Origin: Synaphobranchus kaupii
Taxonomy: Eukaryota; Chordata; Actinopteri; Anguilliformes; Synaphobranchidae
Length of the DNA: 64,000 nucleotides
NCBI GenBank assembly: GCA_029718625.1
Contig: CM056380.1
Span: 99,564,926 to 99,628,925, forward strand
Direction of reading: 5' to 3'
In this document: piece by piece, positions 1 through 11,755 of the stretch
Layout of the letters: each line of letters opens with the position of its first letter
Position numbering within the stretch: the first letter of the stretch is position 1
Notes under the pieces: model-generated
The model's database searches: none
What the model was told of the DNA's origin: nothing
What the model saw: the letters and a program-made list of their open reading frames with translations, nothing else
Position numbers and translations under genes: made by a program

Positions 1-1160
1 GGTGATATAACTAATACACTGTATTCTCTAGAAAATGAAATGGCTATTGTAGCATGACAAAAACTGCATAGCCTGGCAAATCTTTCCCCCCTCCTTCTTG
101 TGAGGTACAATGGTTTTCTGAAGCTAATCCAATAAGATAACATGTTTAATATCCATTTTGAGCGAGAGCTGAAATTTTAAATCCCTGGTGTACAACCGTC
201 AGGCTTGACATTTTGGGCGATTGGCTGTTCTCTTGGCCTCAGTAACAACATTATCGTCATCATCATCTGAGCACAAGCCATTATCTGTCTAATGCAGGAC
301 CAAAGCAGCTATAATGTCTGCGAGGTCTCTTTATCAGTCGCTGGGCCTGTCATCGTAAGCGAGCATCCTAATAGATTGTTTAAAAAGATATTTTGATCCG
401 GGGAGTTAGCTGTGCGGGTTACTAGGTGCATGTGCCTGCCTGGTGATTTTCAAATGGAGCTGTTTGATGTACCAAAGGCTTTGTGAGGACTGTTCTTAAA
501 CTTCCTTTATTTTGTGTAAAACACACTGTCTACATCGCAACGGAGAAAGTGGGTTCTGTTTGTAGCTGAGAAATCAGTGCATTTAGGCTATTTTGCTGGT
601 GTTATGGTCACTGGTCGTCCATGTCTTCAATCACTTTTAGCAGTATATGCTCTGAGGCTATGGAAGTATGTTCCCAGGAAACAGCTAATTGTTGGCTGTG
701 CTCAGAAGATTGGAGACTGTGTTTTCCTTTGCCCTGTCGTTGCTTTTAAGTTTAATGGAGTGTTGTATAATTGGCTTCATTCAGCAGTGTTCCCTCATGT
801 GGCTGTTTCATTGTTTCGGCTCAGGAACACCCAAACAATGTATGTTTTATTATTTTCTATAGGAAGGGTGGGAGTTTCCCATTATTCTCTTAAAGGGTTT
901 AGAATTCAGACTCCACTATGCCCTTGGCTCCCTCCAATTATTATTTTTCTTTTTTGAGCGCCGGGTCAATTCTTTGCGTGAGCGTCAGTTCGGCTTCCTG
1001 TCTGGCCCCTCTCGGCGAGTTGCAAATTTCACGCTGTTAGATACAGACCCTCCGTTAGCCCATGATCAAGGATTAAAGAAGACTGCTATTAATTGCTGAT
1101 CTTTAGTGCTAATGCTGTTGGCCTTTGAATGGCGCTGTAAGACATAAAGGCAAAGCGTGA
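1..1160. other. Unique noncoding DNA, possible regulatory sequence
   Basis: No gene is seen. The sequence is complex, with mixed base composition and no repeat family I recognise. Short homeodomain-like TAAT words occur, for example within 1080-1110. The one longer reading frame (577-957) has no domain and no coding character. A conserved noncoding element is possible, but I have no comparison to show it. Confidence 0.3.
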
Positions 1161-1163
1161 CAA

Positions 1164-1382
1164 CCCCCCCCCCCCCCCCCCCCCCCCTCACTTTTGAATC
1201 AGGGGCAGTAATTAGGGGCGATCAGATCCTCTGAAGTGGAAGTACACCCTGCCACTGTTATCAGATGAACCGTTTTTTTTTTTTTTTTTTGTGGGGGTGG
1301 GAGGGAGGTGCTGGGGGAGCACAGACTGGTTAATGTGCTGTAGATGAATCAACTCAACATTCCACAACCCCCCCCCCCCCCC
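1164..1382. repeat. Cluster of homopolymer runs (C24, T18, C15)
   Basis: Three uninterrupted runs lie within 220 bases: 24 C at 1164-1187, 18 T at 1273-1290 and 15 C at 1368-1382. The C runs could form G-quadruplex on the minus strand. Their exact lengths are the kind of call an assembly often gets wrong. Confidence 0.95.
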
Positions 1383-1904
1383 AGAAGGCCCTGGCAGTGT
1401 GCGAGCCGTGTGATGAGGAGGACAGGACGGTGTGGTAGCGATGCCCGCTGCGCTCTGTCGGAGGCGGAAAGCGGGGCAGACTCCGGCCCCCCGTGACAGC
1501 TGCTGGAGTCTCTCTGCTAAAGAGGATGTCAGTTGGGAGGATTGGATGCTGTTAAAGTGCTTCATCTGACAGCGTGTCGGCCCAGGCTCTGGAGGCCCCA
1601 GTATCTGATGCCACAGACACACAGGAGAATAAATGGAAGGGCAGAATAAACAGAGAACACATCAAGGGCTGCTTGTCCAGAGAGAAGTGTCAATGCTCTT
1701 CTCTGTACCGAAAAAACTTAGCTCTTCCTCTCCAGAATGAAATTCCATACCTGTGTTCTTCAGTCTTTCGTTCATACTTGTATTCTGCCATTGAATTGGT
1801 GGCAATAAAATGATAAAAAGCACATGTACTTGCATGGTTTTTCCTCCCATCAGCTATTTAAAAATATTGCCTGGGTACTGATGACAGGAATACATTTATG
1901 TTAA

Positions 1905-1907
<3 letters not shown>

Positions 1908-1945
<38 letters not shown>
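1908..1945. repeat. (TA)n microsatellite
   Basis: About 19 uninterrupted AT dinucleotides, followed by an AT-rich flank. Confidence 0.95.
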
Positions 1946-1948
<3 letters not shown>

Positions 1949-3078
1949 AATGCAAGAAGGCAGAAATGGAATAAAATAGAAAGATTGATCTCTTGATTTT
2001 TGTCAAGTTATGCTTTTAGATCGATGCATTGTTTGCTGTTATTGCTGCACTGTCTGTTTTGGACCGCCCACACTCCACACCTCCCACCCCCTCCTGCTGA
2101 GGAACCATGGATACTAGCTGGAGCAGGGGCGGGCAGTGAATTTACTGAGGGGATATATGTGAGGAATCCGGCGGAGAGAGCCACACATTCCCTGTACCTT
2201 CCTCTTTAACGAGCCGAGCTTCAGAACACTCATTTTCATCCTGATCATCAGCTTGAAAGGTGTTCATTTTGTGATTGTGACAGGACCTGATCCGTTACCC
2301 TGCTAAGCCTTTCTCGTCTTCTGTCAGAAAGAAGACTGGATAGTGTCATTAAAGCTAAAATCCACACAGGTGCTGGTTTAGAATTTGCCAAATTATGAAT
2401 ATAGTCAGGAGCTTATAAATACAATCAAGACAAGATTGGCTTCTATTTAACAACCTGTCTCTTACTAATGAAGGGGACTGTCCATCATTTTGGTGAAAAC
2501 ATCTACCTGTGTGAGGCTCTATAATGATTTTTTTTGTTTTGTTTTGGTTCTAACTGACACAAATTCCACACACTGCATTGTGGGCTCACCGTTAACAAGC
2601 AGGGGTACCTTGACTAACTTTTTTTTTAAGAATAACTGTTGGAGTGTTGCAGTTTCTTCTAAGGCAGTGTTTGCAACGATAGATATATCCCACATGAGAA
2701 CAGAAAATTGTAGCTTAGCATGCCTTTAAATAAAGTTTACCAAAATCAATTTTGTATGCAGGGTGAAAATCTGAGTCATTCTAAAAAATAAAAAAATTCT
2801 CTCAGGAGAGAATACTATGGCCAATGAAGCATTTTTTCTTACCTGTTATGTTCAGTTCTATTATGCAGTTTATTTAAGAGGCTGAAGAGGAGAATGGCAG
2901 GGCAGTGGGCCTAGAGTGAAGAGAACCTAAATGTAATGTGTACAACAGTCTCTGAAAGCATTGATATTATGTACACGGGCAAATATCCGACATATGATTT
3001 ATTTATTTTTTCCCCAAAGAAAAAGTCAGTTTTACAGTCTGTACAGGGGGGAGAGCAAAATATTAGCATACACTACCT

Positions 3079-3139
3079 TGTGTGTGTGTGTGTGTGCGTG
3101 CGCGTGTGTGTGAGAGAGAGAGAGAGAGTGAGAGAGAGG
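3079..3139. repeat. Compound (TG)n-(GA)n microsatellite
   Basis: A TG run with a few CG interruptions switches directly at about 3111 to a GA run of similar length. It accounts for the low-complexity reading frame across this interval. Confidence 0.95.
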
Positions 3140-3349
3140 AATATGTTTGACAAAAAAATAAATCACATTTATGATAAAGTATTAAGATGAGAGGGTTCAA
3201 CGGAAGCTCCAAGATGAAATATCATTAGCTGCTCAGAATGTACAATGTTGTTATATGTTAATATAATAAGCACTATGTTTATGTTCCCTTGTGGCCTTTG
3301 AGGTACTATTGTAACTGCCACTAGAGGGGGTGTTTAGTGTAAAAGACAT

Positions 3350-3709
3350 TAGTGGTTAGCACTGTTGGTTAGCACTGTTGCCTCACAGCAAGAAGGTACC
3401 AAGTTCGAATCCCGGTCGAGGACCTTTCTGCGTGGAGTTTGCATGTTCTCCCCGTGTCCGCGTGGGTTTCCTCCGGGTACTCCGGTTTCCTCCCCACAGT
3501 CCAAAGACATGCAGGTTAGGCTAACTGGAGACTCTAAATTGCCCATAGGTATGAGTGTGTGAGTGAATGGTGTGTGTGATTGCGATGGATTGGCGGCCTG
3601 TCCAGGGTGTATTCCTGCCTCTCGCCCAATGCATGCTGGGATAGGCTCCAGCACCCCCCGTGACCCTGACCAGGAATAAACGGGTTTGATAATGGATGGA
3701 TGGATGATT
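3350..3709 (+). mobile_element. Full-length fish SINE, tRNA-like head, (ATGG)n tail
   Basis: The head has the 'tggttagcactgttgcctc' motif and a B-box-like 'agttcgaatccc' near 3402. The core includes 'gtttgcatgttctcccc', 'ccaaagacatgcaggtt' and 'gactctaaattgccc'. The element ends with 'tgggataggctccagc' and a short ATGG-repeat tail at about 3693-3709. This order matches a dispersed element common in teleosts. The tail resembles GATG-type ends of RTE LINEs, so RTE-driven movement is an inference. The head carries a 13-bp tandem duplication, 'ggttagcactgtt' at 3354-3366 and 3367-3379. Shorter relatives lie at 21521-21692 and 53301-53538. Confidence 0.85.
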
Positions 3710-5387
3710 TGTTGTTGCTGTACACACTGCAGAATGCTCCCTCGACTGGTGACTATTGTATTATTTCTCCCTTTTAAGGGACAAATGGATTTACTCTATA
3801 GGACAGTTCTAATAGGGGATACTTCTCCCAACAAAACTATGCTTACTGTAATAATATATGTAAAATAATATGCTTACTGATGCTTTTATGACTTCTAATG
3901 CACCAAGTGTCCTCTCTCAAAGGTAGCCAGGATCTGAGGTATGGAAGCCATTCCATTATGTCATTTTGGGCCAGTGCCACAGCAGTTGACCCGGCTCCTG
4001 TTGTTTCAGAGTCGATGCTTATGCTTGTTGAGCACATTTTATTTAGAGTATTGAGAACAAAGTATTTCCTTTATTTTGCTTTCACTCACTAACTGGTACT
4101 TTTCCTCAGCAGGGGACTTGGTAACATTTGCATAGATCCAAAGTGACACCCCTCCTCTGATTCATTCCTTTGGATTTTAGTTTACGAGCAGTGCTCCCTT
4201 GATCCATTCTTCATTGTTTCTGTTTTGTTCTTCCTATTCTTAGTGTTTATGGATACGGTGCTGTTACTTGGACACAGATTAGTCTTATTAAAGGCAGTAA
4301 TTGCTCCCCAGTTACCAGTTGGCAGTTTTCACCCCGATGAATGAAATCTATACAAAAGTGTGAAGAACTTGTTGGACTTGACCTTAGACTTCTTTTCAAA
4401 GTCCAGAACCTAGGCCTGCCTTGTAATGAGCAAGCAGGTAAGACCTTTTGCGTAAGACATTTTTCTTTTTTGTCTTTTTTTTATTATTTATGGACAGATA
4501 ACACATTGCAATGCATTGCAATATTTCTACATTTTAGATTAGTTGTGAATAAAGCTCCTGAAACAAAATGAATTCGCCATGTTGGCAAGGATAACCTGAA
4601 TGGCGCTGTTTGGACTGAAAGGAAGGAAAGTGCTCCCAATAACAGAACAGGCTGGACAAATCCTACGTATAGTTTTCACAGAAGCAGTTTGGTGCATTAG
4701 GGTGAATGAAAGAGTATGGCTGGCTATTACTCTGAGCTCTGCTTCATTTTCCAAGGAGAGGGGAAAAAAAAACACGCACACGCCAAGAAGCGTTCCTGTC
4801 ACACAGTCATTGGCAGGCCAGAGAGAACAAGAGTCTCCTCATTAAATTCTCGCAGTGGCGTTGGTTTTTCCACTTTAATGCTTGGGGGACACTTATTCCT
4901 CTTTGGAGAGATTGGAATATGGACTGTGGATTCCGCTGCAGAGCCCAATTTGTCTTACTTCGGGAGGCCGTTTCGACTCTAATGCTCTTTTTCGCCGCTG
5001 CTAAATTGCCATTCTTTAGTTTTGCGCATTCGCAAAACATGTCACATAATCAGTCACTCCAATATCGAACAGTCGTAGAAAATGTGTACAATCAAGTCCA
5101 GACCTAAACAGATTACCCAGCTGCTAATATTCAAAATGGTGCACAGTTGTGGCAGTAAATTATGTGAGGGCCAGATTCAGTTTTTTTTCTCTCTCCTCAA
5201 GATATGAAAAGCTTTTCAATTTGAGGGAAATTTAGTTAGACAGGTCTCTTGGGCGACACACTTCACAATTTCCCTGTAATCATGTTTGAAAGGGATGAAA
5301 TGGCATAGTCGCTCAGGTTTTTAAAGCACGTAAACTTGGCATGATGAACACATGTCTTGTCTGCCATAAGTAAAAACATAATCTATA
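3710..5387. other. Unique noncoding DNA
   Basis: No gene or recognised repeat. The stretch 4340-5110 is complex. It includes a short palindrome at about 5020-5037 (ttttgcg...cgcaaaa). Frames on both strands overlap with no preferred one and no domains. Confidence 0.35.
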
Positions 5388-6247
5388 CAGTAACAGTCTA
5401 AAGTTTGGACACACCTGATTGAATGCATGTTTCTCATTATCTTAAAAACATTTTGATCAGTTTTTTCTTAGACCAATATAAAGAGTGATTAAAATATAAA
5501 AAGTTGATGCCTATTTATGAATTTCTTTCCAAAACAACAATTTTAATAAAAAATAAAAAAATCTGTGAAATTTTGAAATTCAAGTAGTTTTCATTTAGAA
5601 CTGCACTGTTCCCATCGTGAAGCATGGGGGAGGATGTGTGATGGTGTGGGTGTGCTTTGCTGGTGACACTATCTGCGTTTTATTTAGAATTGAAGGCACA
5701 CTTAACCAGCATGGCTATCACAGCATTCTGCAGCGACACGCCATTCCCTCCGATATGCGATATCCGTCATTTGTTTTTCAACAGGAAAATGACCCAAAAC
5801 GCACCTCCAGGCTGTGTAAGAGCTATTTGACAAAGAAGGAGAGTGATGGAGTGCTGCATCAGATGGCCTCCACAGTCCACCGACCTAAACTCAATAGAGA
5901 TGGTTTGGGATGAGACCAGAGAGAAAAGCAGCCAACAAGTGCACAGCATATGTGGCCGGGAACTCCTTCAAGACTTAGAAAAGTATCCCAGGTGGCGACC
6001 TCATGAAGTTGGTTGAGAGAACGCCAAAAGTGTGCAAAGCTGTTATCAAGGCAAAAGGTGGCTGCTATGAAGAATCTAAAATATAACAGTTTTGATTTGT
6101 TTAACAGTTCTTTGGTAACTGCATAATTTATTTTGTGTTATTTCATAGTTTCAACGACTTTACTATTATTCTAAAATGTGGAAAAATAGTCAAAATAAAG
6201 CTAGACCCTTCTATTAGTAGGTGTGTCCAAACTTTTGACTGGTACTT
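5388..6247 (+). mobile_element. Internally deleted Tc1/mariner transposon with both TIRs
   Basis: The left end at 5388 contains 'aaagtttggacacacct'; the right end, near 6220-6247, contains its complement 'aggtgtgtccaaactttt'. These are terminal inverted repeats of about 28 bp with a few mismatches. TA dinucleotides flank both ends (5386-5387 and 6248-6249), as expected for Tc1/mariner. An autonomous element would be roughly 1.2-1.6 kb; this copy is 860 bp. The left TIR and an AT-rich leader pass directly into the middle of the transposase, so the DNA-binding region and first catalytic aspartate are deleted. Confidence 0.92.
5617..6086 (+). pseudogene. Tc1-type transposase remnant, C-terminal DDE half
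   Basis: The peptide begins MKHGGGCVMVWVCFAG, the motif found between the first and second catalytic residues of Tc1 transposases. At 5785-5787 the codon is GAA, giving QQENDPK where the family has an aspartate, so the second catalytic Asp is replaced by Glu. The frame then shifts (an apparent 5-base loss just before 'gcctccaca'), and the DLNSIEMVWDE block with the catalytic Glu (5897-5899) is in another frame. A second shift occurs near the HEVG block at about 6005-6015. The expected stop is at 6084-6086. There is no N-terminal helix-turn-helix and no first Asp. It cannot encode an active enzyme. Confidence 0.92.
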
Positions 6248-8255
6248 TATATATTCTAACTATTCCCCTGTAGACTGGAATTGAGGAAAAAAGTGTTTTG
6301 CTTGTTAATGCTCATTTTGAAGATTCTACCTAAATAGAAAATCTGTAACACTTATTATTTTATTATTTTGAGCTGTGGAGAGGTACAGAGGTTGGCCATG
6401 TTTAATAGGAACCCTATTGATTCTTTTGACATTCCACCTTTGGCTAATAAATGTGTTTGGTTTCTCAATGGAAACTTCCCTTAACCAGGTATTTGAATAT
6501 TGTGGCCTTTTCTTATGACATTTGAGTATTACAGAACCATTGTTTTTCAGTGAATTTCAAGTACAGTCCCCCAGATTACCTAAAGCACTTAACATCTTTT
6601 TGTGAAACAAATGTGTTTTTTTTTTTGTTTTTTTTAATGATTTCATTCAAGGTGGAAGGGTATCTCAATTTTTATAGTTTCCGGGTGAGAAAAATGCATG
6701 CCGTTTTATTTATTGAGTAACTTGTTTTGCACGTACAGATAAAGGGCATTCCTTAATACAATACTCGATGCTACTCAAAACTGTCAAATGTCATCCTATG
6801 AGAATTGTGGAACACCAGGAAGAATATGCGAGGGGCGGTGAGAGGACGAAAGCTTGAGACAATCAGACGGTGATGGCACCCGGCGATAGCTCTGCGCTCA
6901 ACTAGAGGCCAAACTGACAGCAGCGCATTTTCATATCAATCCTCACTTGCACCGTGGGTATTAAAAACAATCAGTGTAGCGGGGAGTGCAGAGTATAGTG
7001 CACATTAAACTCTGAGCAGGTGGGGTGTTTTCAAATAAGCCACCGTGAAATTAATTCTGGAGTGGAGCATTCCTTTTCGCTGTGACAATCTGAAGCCTTC
7101 TGGCTCGCCTCCCGTTGTGTTGTTTGGCCGTTCCCCTCACCCTCCTTCCTCTGACATGTGACAACAGGTATGCCGGCTCCTGTTGATGCAGCCAGAATAC
7201 CGGGAACCTCCAGAAGGCCCTCCTGGCATGGCATATAGGCAAGTCAATTTAAAGCCATGGAGATACCGAGAGCTACCTCTCGTTCCAAGGTCAGATTTCT
7301 TTTTAAAGCATGATCGCCTGTCTAAGTCGCTGGCGGGGTGTCATTCCTGATGCAGGCTAGACACCCCCTCCGCTCCAGCCCCCCGTTTTTACCTTGGAGC
7401 GTCAGATTTTATCCTCCGTGCTCTGTCGACACATGGTGGTGTTATGGCCGTGAAAAAAAGAGTGGACGGATCAAGGAGGACCCGGAAGAGTGAGCGGAGC
7501 CCTGGCTTCCACTCGTCTTATTCCCCTGTCAGAGGGACAATACTGTGCGTTCCACCTGAAACTCTTTCAGATTTACGCTGCGACGACAGCCATCTCTCTC
7601 CACTTAATCACCTACGGCTCCCACGGACCCGCCAGTCGGCGGGATGGATGACCAGAGGGCGAACTCAATGGAATCCGGTCAAGTGTAACAGTGTGCAACA
7701 CTTGTTGGTGCTGCACCCACAACCCCAACCTAGCACCCCCCTCATTTTGTGTTGTCGCATGCAACAGTGACATGACAGCACGTGAGCACAGTGAAAAGGT
7801 GCATTTTGAAGCGAGGCACGACAGTACGTGACTGCGATTGCCACCAGTTTTTTCCATCAAGGCCAGCTGACGGCTAGGTCGGCACCCTGTTCCATGCGTC
7901 GCGCTCGAGTCTCCAAGTCTCCGTCTGCAGTCTCGGCACTGATAAGCCACGGCTGCTACGCCACAGTGGCGGCTGTAGGCAGACCGGTTGAGACAATTGT
8001 CAGACAAGAACAACTGCAGCTGGATGGCACTGCAAGCCTGATTTCAACGTGTGAGATATATATGTGAAGAATATGTGTTTTGATGTATTTTTTTCTCTGT
8101 TGTCGCATAGCAGGTGCAGAAAAGACTTTTATGTTGCTGTGGTAGTAGAAAGTAGTAGCCATGAGCAGTCACTGTTTTAGGAATACAGAAATAGTACTAT
8201 TGTACTATTTTCAAAAAGATTAATTCTGTATTGGTGCATGTGGGTGGCAGCTTTT
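6248..8255. other. Unique noncoding DNA
   Basis: No gene or named repeat is seen. From 6248 to 6780 it is AT-rich. From 6800 to 8060 it is more complex and partly GC-rich, with overlapping open frames on both strands (7444-7770 plus, 7612-8013 minus). Neither frame has a domain or a supported splice structure. Regulatory function is possible but unproven. Confidence 0.35.
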
Positions 8256-8263
8256 GTTTTGGG

Positions 8264-9204
8264 TAGGGTTGCAAAATTCTGGGAATATTCAAAGGTGGAA
8301 ACTTTCCATGGGAATTAACAGGAATATACTGGAATATATGGGAATTAATGGGACTTAACAGGAATAAACTGGAAATGGCCCTGTAGTAGTGTGCAGGATG
8401 CTAGCAATTATCTGTGCATGTGATAAAAGAATGCACTGCACATGTAATAGAGTACTATCGACAATTTCATGAAATCTGATTTATAGAATGAGCTGAAATG
8501 TTCCTGGATTAAGGATATAGAGCATATATTGCACGTTCCAATTTATTTTTTTTAAAGTAATGATTAATGATTTGTAGTCCGGTTTGTAGTCCACTTTAAC
8601 GGACTACATATCCATTACTGCAACGCACAGGCGGTTCTCGACCAATCATCTCATCATTTTTGGTAGTGCATACCACCTTGCTAATTCGGCCATTTTACTT
8701 CATTGAATCGTCCAGAAGCAATTATGGGATGTAGAGTTTTTAAACAGTTCTAGCGCTGGTATATTCACAAAGAAGTACTAAAACGTAAAATATACTTGAA
8801 GCTGGTCCAGAAAAACGACGTATTTTGTTATATGGAACAATCCAGGACATTGATGGTAAGACAATCACTAGAAATTGTTTAAAAGTAAGTTTTATTTAAT
8901 GTCTATTTTCTAAATGACTGGGGAAGTCACTTCTGAAACCAGTGTGACAGTCACTTGAGTACTCTATGGAAGAATGCACAGCGCAGGGTTGAAATTGAAC
9001 TCAATTTGTATTAAATTGGGTTGTTTTAACAAAACCATGCTGCAAGATCTAGAATTGCAGTTGTGTATTTCACAACTAAATTTAAGTTCCATGTTATAGG
9101 CTAACTTTTGCAAAAAAAATCAGAATTTCCAAATTCCTGAGCTTAATTTCCCGTGGTAAATTTCTGGAAGTTTACCGGAAATTTTTCGCCCCTTTGCAAC
9201 CCTA
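8264..9204. mobile_element. hAT-type MITE with intact 8-bp TSD
   Basis: The left end is 'tagggttgcaaaa' at 8264 and the right end is 'tttgcaaccct' plus a, ending at 9204. Exact 8-bp direct repeats 'gttttggg' flank it at 8256-8263 and 9205-9212, the hallmark of hAT superfamily insertion. Subterminal sequence has repeated 'gggaatta' and 'ggaatat' words (8278-8370). The right subterminal region has 'ggaagtttaccgg'. There is no transposase, so it is non-autonomous at 941 bp. Unique-looking sequence at 8560-8780, including a small hairpin around 'tagtccactttaacggacta', could be captured or nested DNA. Confidence 0.92.
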
Positions 9205-9212
9205 GTTTTGGG

Positions 9213-10307
9213 TATGCACAATTTAGCTTATTTGTATTTTTTTCCAAAAATTTAAATGGATGTGCTGCATTCAAGGACAGGCATTCAGTGTGCTCACAAA
9301 TATTCTGCACTGCAGATAATGGGCTTGGTGGCAAAATGTCAGAAGAGCTTTTATTTATTTGCATACCAAACATTCCCATTTGTATGGAGCAAATATTTAC
9401 CCATGCCAGTCTGAGAACTGCACTCTGAATGGGAAGGTCATGCATTTGTTTGATAGGTCAAGTCCTGCGCTTTGGGACTCTGGAAGTATTCCCTAGCTCT
9501 CGGACCATGTCATAGTTAGGCTTCCCACATCTTGACATGCATTCATTGAATGATCAAAAAAAAAAAATCTCATTACCATTAAACAAGGATGAAGTTCCAG
9601 CGTAAAGATGACTCTGGGGCATATTACAGACAATTAACAAAGATCAGGACGGACAGTTCTCCTGATTTATGGTTCCATGATCGTGGAACGTTCTTGCCGA
9701 AAGCACCCTTCCAGTCTTATTCTTTGCACACATGTGCCCATGCTCTGGAGTATGCTTTTCACTACTCAGTTTGCTATGTTTCAAGGATGGTCAAGATGCT
9801 CACAGAAGACGACGTGCTGGTAGCTGTTGACAAATGTATTTATTGGTGTGAGGTCTGTCCTTTGGATTGAACCAGATATTCAGAGATTTTAGGGGGGGGG
9901 GGGGGGTTCATGATATGAGATGATCTTGGTGCAGCAGTGGTTTACACAGTGTGTGTGCTTCCAGTGTGTGCAGTACAGGACCCATCGTCATCACACAAAG
10001 GGCTATATTGTGTTGTGGGGAAGTGCTTGGCCGTGTGGCCAAACTTACGGTGGCAGATGGCCGGTTGCTAACAAAATATCATTACATTTCCGCTCCGCGT
10101 GTGTGCTCATGGCCAAATGATGATGCAAGAGCCTTGTCCCCTGGCAAGTAATGCGGTGCTGTGACCTTCCCAAGGAAGCACAGGATGGAGTAAAAGAACA
10201 TGACACTATAAGAGAAAGGGGGAAGAGAAAGGGCTGATTTATGTTTGTTTGCTTCTATTGAGGTGATGTGTGCGTTTGTAGACCACTACAGTGATATGAA
10301 TTCCATC
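9213..10307. other. Noncoding DNA with a poly-G run
   Basis: No gene is seen. A run of 15 G lies at 9892-9906. The frame 9589-9870 and the short overlapping frames at 9920-10151 have no recognisable domain. Confidence 0.35.
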
Positions 10308-10311
10308 TTAA

Positions 10312-10878
10312 CCCTTGTGTTGTTGTCTTTCTATTATGCATGCAGACTATGCACCCCATGTTCACAGGGTGAAAAATCGCCCACCCTCACCATCCCCCTT
10401 GTGATGAGACTTATTCAATTAATTTTAACCCTAAATCTATTTTTCATGTAGAAACAACCTGGCATTCATCAATACATTGGTGAATAACTGTGCTTTCCTA
10501 CTTCCCAGTCCAGACAGACTGTAATCTGAGGTCTACACAACCAATTTCTATTAAAAAACACACATCGTATTTAAATGTTTTTAATTTCTTCTTATTTGCT
10601 GTAATAGCTAGATGTTTGGCTCTTAATTTTGATAATGACTTCTGATTTCATAACTGTAGGGTTAAAGAAGACTCATAAGACAATCTTTTAACCTTGATGG
10701 TGTGCTGCTTTGATAAAAATGTAAAAATAGGCCAATGTTTAATGATGTTTAATGTCTAATGGTAGGTTCACTCCGGGAAGAGTCATCAAATTTCATGCTG
10801 AAAAAATAAAATTTAGGGGGTTTTCACAGCTCTTAAACTCAGAAAAGGGTAATTTTTAACCCGAGGGCAACTTGAGGG
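10312..10878. mobile_element. piggyBac-type MITE, TTAA target site
   Basis: TTAA lies at both boundaries (10308-10311 and 10879-10882). The inner ends are 'cccttgtgttg' on the left and 'caacttgaggg' on the right. They form an imperfect terminal inverted repeat, matching at 8 of 11 positions. Length is 567 bp and no transposase is present. Similar 'ttaaccctc' ends are common in non-autonomous fish piggyBac-like elements. The interior is AT-rich. Confidence 0.62.
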
Positions 10879-10882
10879 TTAA

Positions 10883-11336
10883 GATATTAAATCCACATTC
10901 CAGTGTGGAGGAGACACAGCTGATACAGGCAAAAAGTGATATGCAATTTAGTTCATATTCATACAAATTTTAAATACCAGCGCATTAGTCAGCAAGGGAA
11001 GCAGGGGAACCCTTTGCTTTCATAGGGAAACTGATATTGTACTGAAAAGGACTCAAATGTATAGTAATAGAAAAATATCTGCATGAACAACTATTATTCT
11101 GAAGTTAAGCTCTCAGTCAGTGGTGTCACACCCCACAGTCTGGAAACAAATTCTGACAGTGCCAGTGCTGACTGACTGGAAGTTCTGTAGGGCAGTGTGT
11201 AATTGGGCATATAGCGTCATACGGTGGATATCCCCTGCCATATTGCACAAAGGCAACTCCTCTGGTTGTTTGGGCATCTGCAGTCTGCTTATGCCAGCTG
11301 GCTTTCTTTTGCTTTACTTGCAACTAAAATCAGAGT
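10883..11336. other. Noncoding DNA before the minisatellite
   Basis: No gene seen. The last bases contain 'aaaatcagag' (about 11326-11336), the segment that reappears inside variant units of the adjacent array. Confidence 0.4.
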
Positions 11337-11755
11337 ACCTATAGCCTGGTACAGCACAGAGTACCTATAGCCTGGTACAGCACAGAGTACCTATAGCCTG
11401 GTACAGCACAGAGTACCTATAGACTGGCACAACACAGAGTACCTATAGCCTGGTACAACACAGAGCACCTATAGTCTGGTACAACACAGAGTACCTATAG
11501 CCTGGTACAACACATAGTACCTATAGCCTGGTACAACACATAGTACCTATAGCCTGGTACAACACAGAGTAAAATCAGAGATATAGCCTGGTACAACACA
11601 AAGTACCTATAGCCTGGTACAACACAGAGTACCTATAGCCTGGTACAACACAGAGTACCTATAGCCTGGTACAACACAGAGTAAAATCAGAGATATAGCC
11701 TGGTACTACACAGAGTAAAATCAGAGATATAGCCTGGTACACAGAGTACCTTCCT
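11337..11755 (+). repeat. 26-bp minisatellite, about 15 units
   Basis: The basic unit is 26 bp, built on 'acctatagcctggtacaaca' followed by 'cagagt'. Unit starts near 11337, 11363 and 11389 confirm the period. About 15 copies of the 'tatagcctggtac' core are present, with single-base variants such as agactgg and agtctgg. Early units carry 'acagca' and later ones 'acaaca'. Three later units are longer because they carry 'aaaatcagagatatag', which repeats the array's left flank. Confidence 0.95.

Larger units (their letters stand above)
1383..3349. other. Noncoding DNA, no gene seen
   Basis: Apart from the two microsatellites listed separately, this is AT-leaning unique sequence. The frames here (for example 1574-1813, 2000-2209, 2490-2729) are short and show no domains. 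The stretch 1383-1660 is relatively GC-rich and complex. Confidence 0.4.

Noticed and set aside
3395..3415. 'agttcgaatccc' as a tRNA gene B box (also at about 21558, 24445, 53356)
   Set aside because: Each lies inside a SINE body with a non-tRNA core and tail, and no acceptor stem is present.
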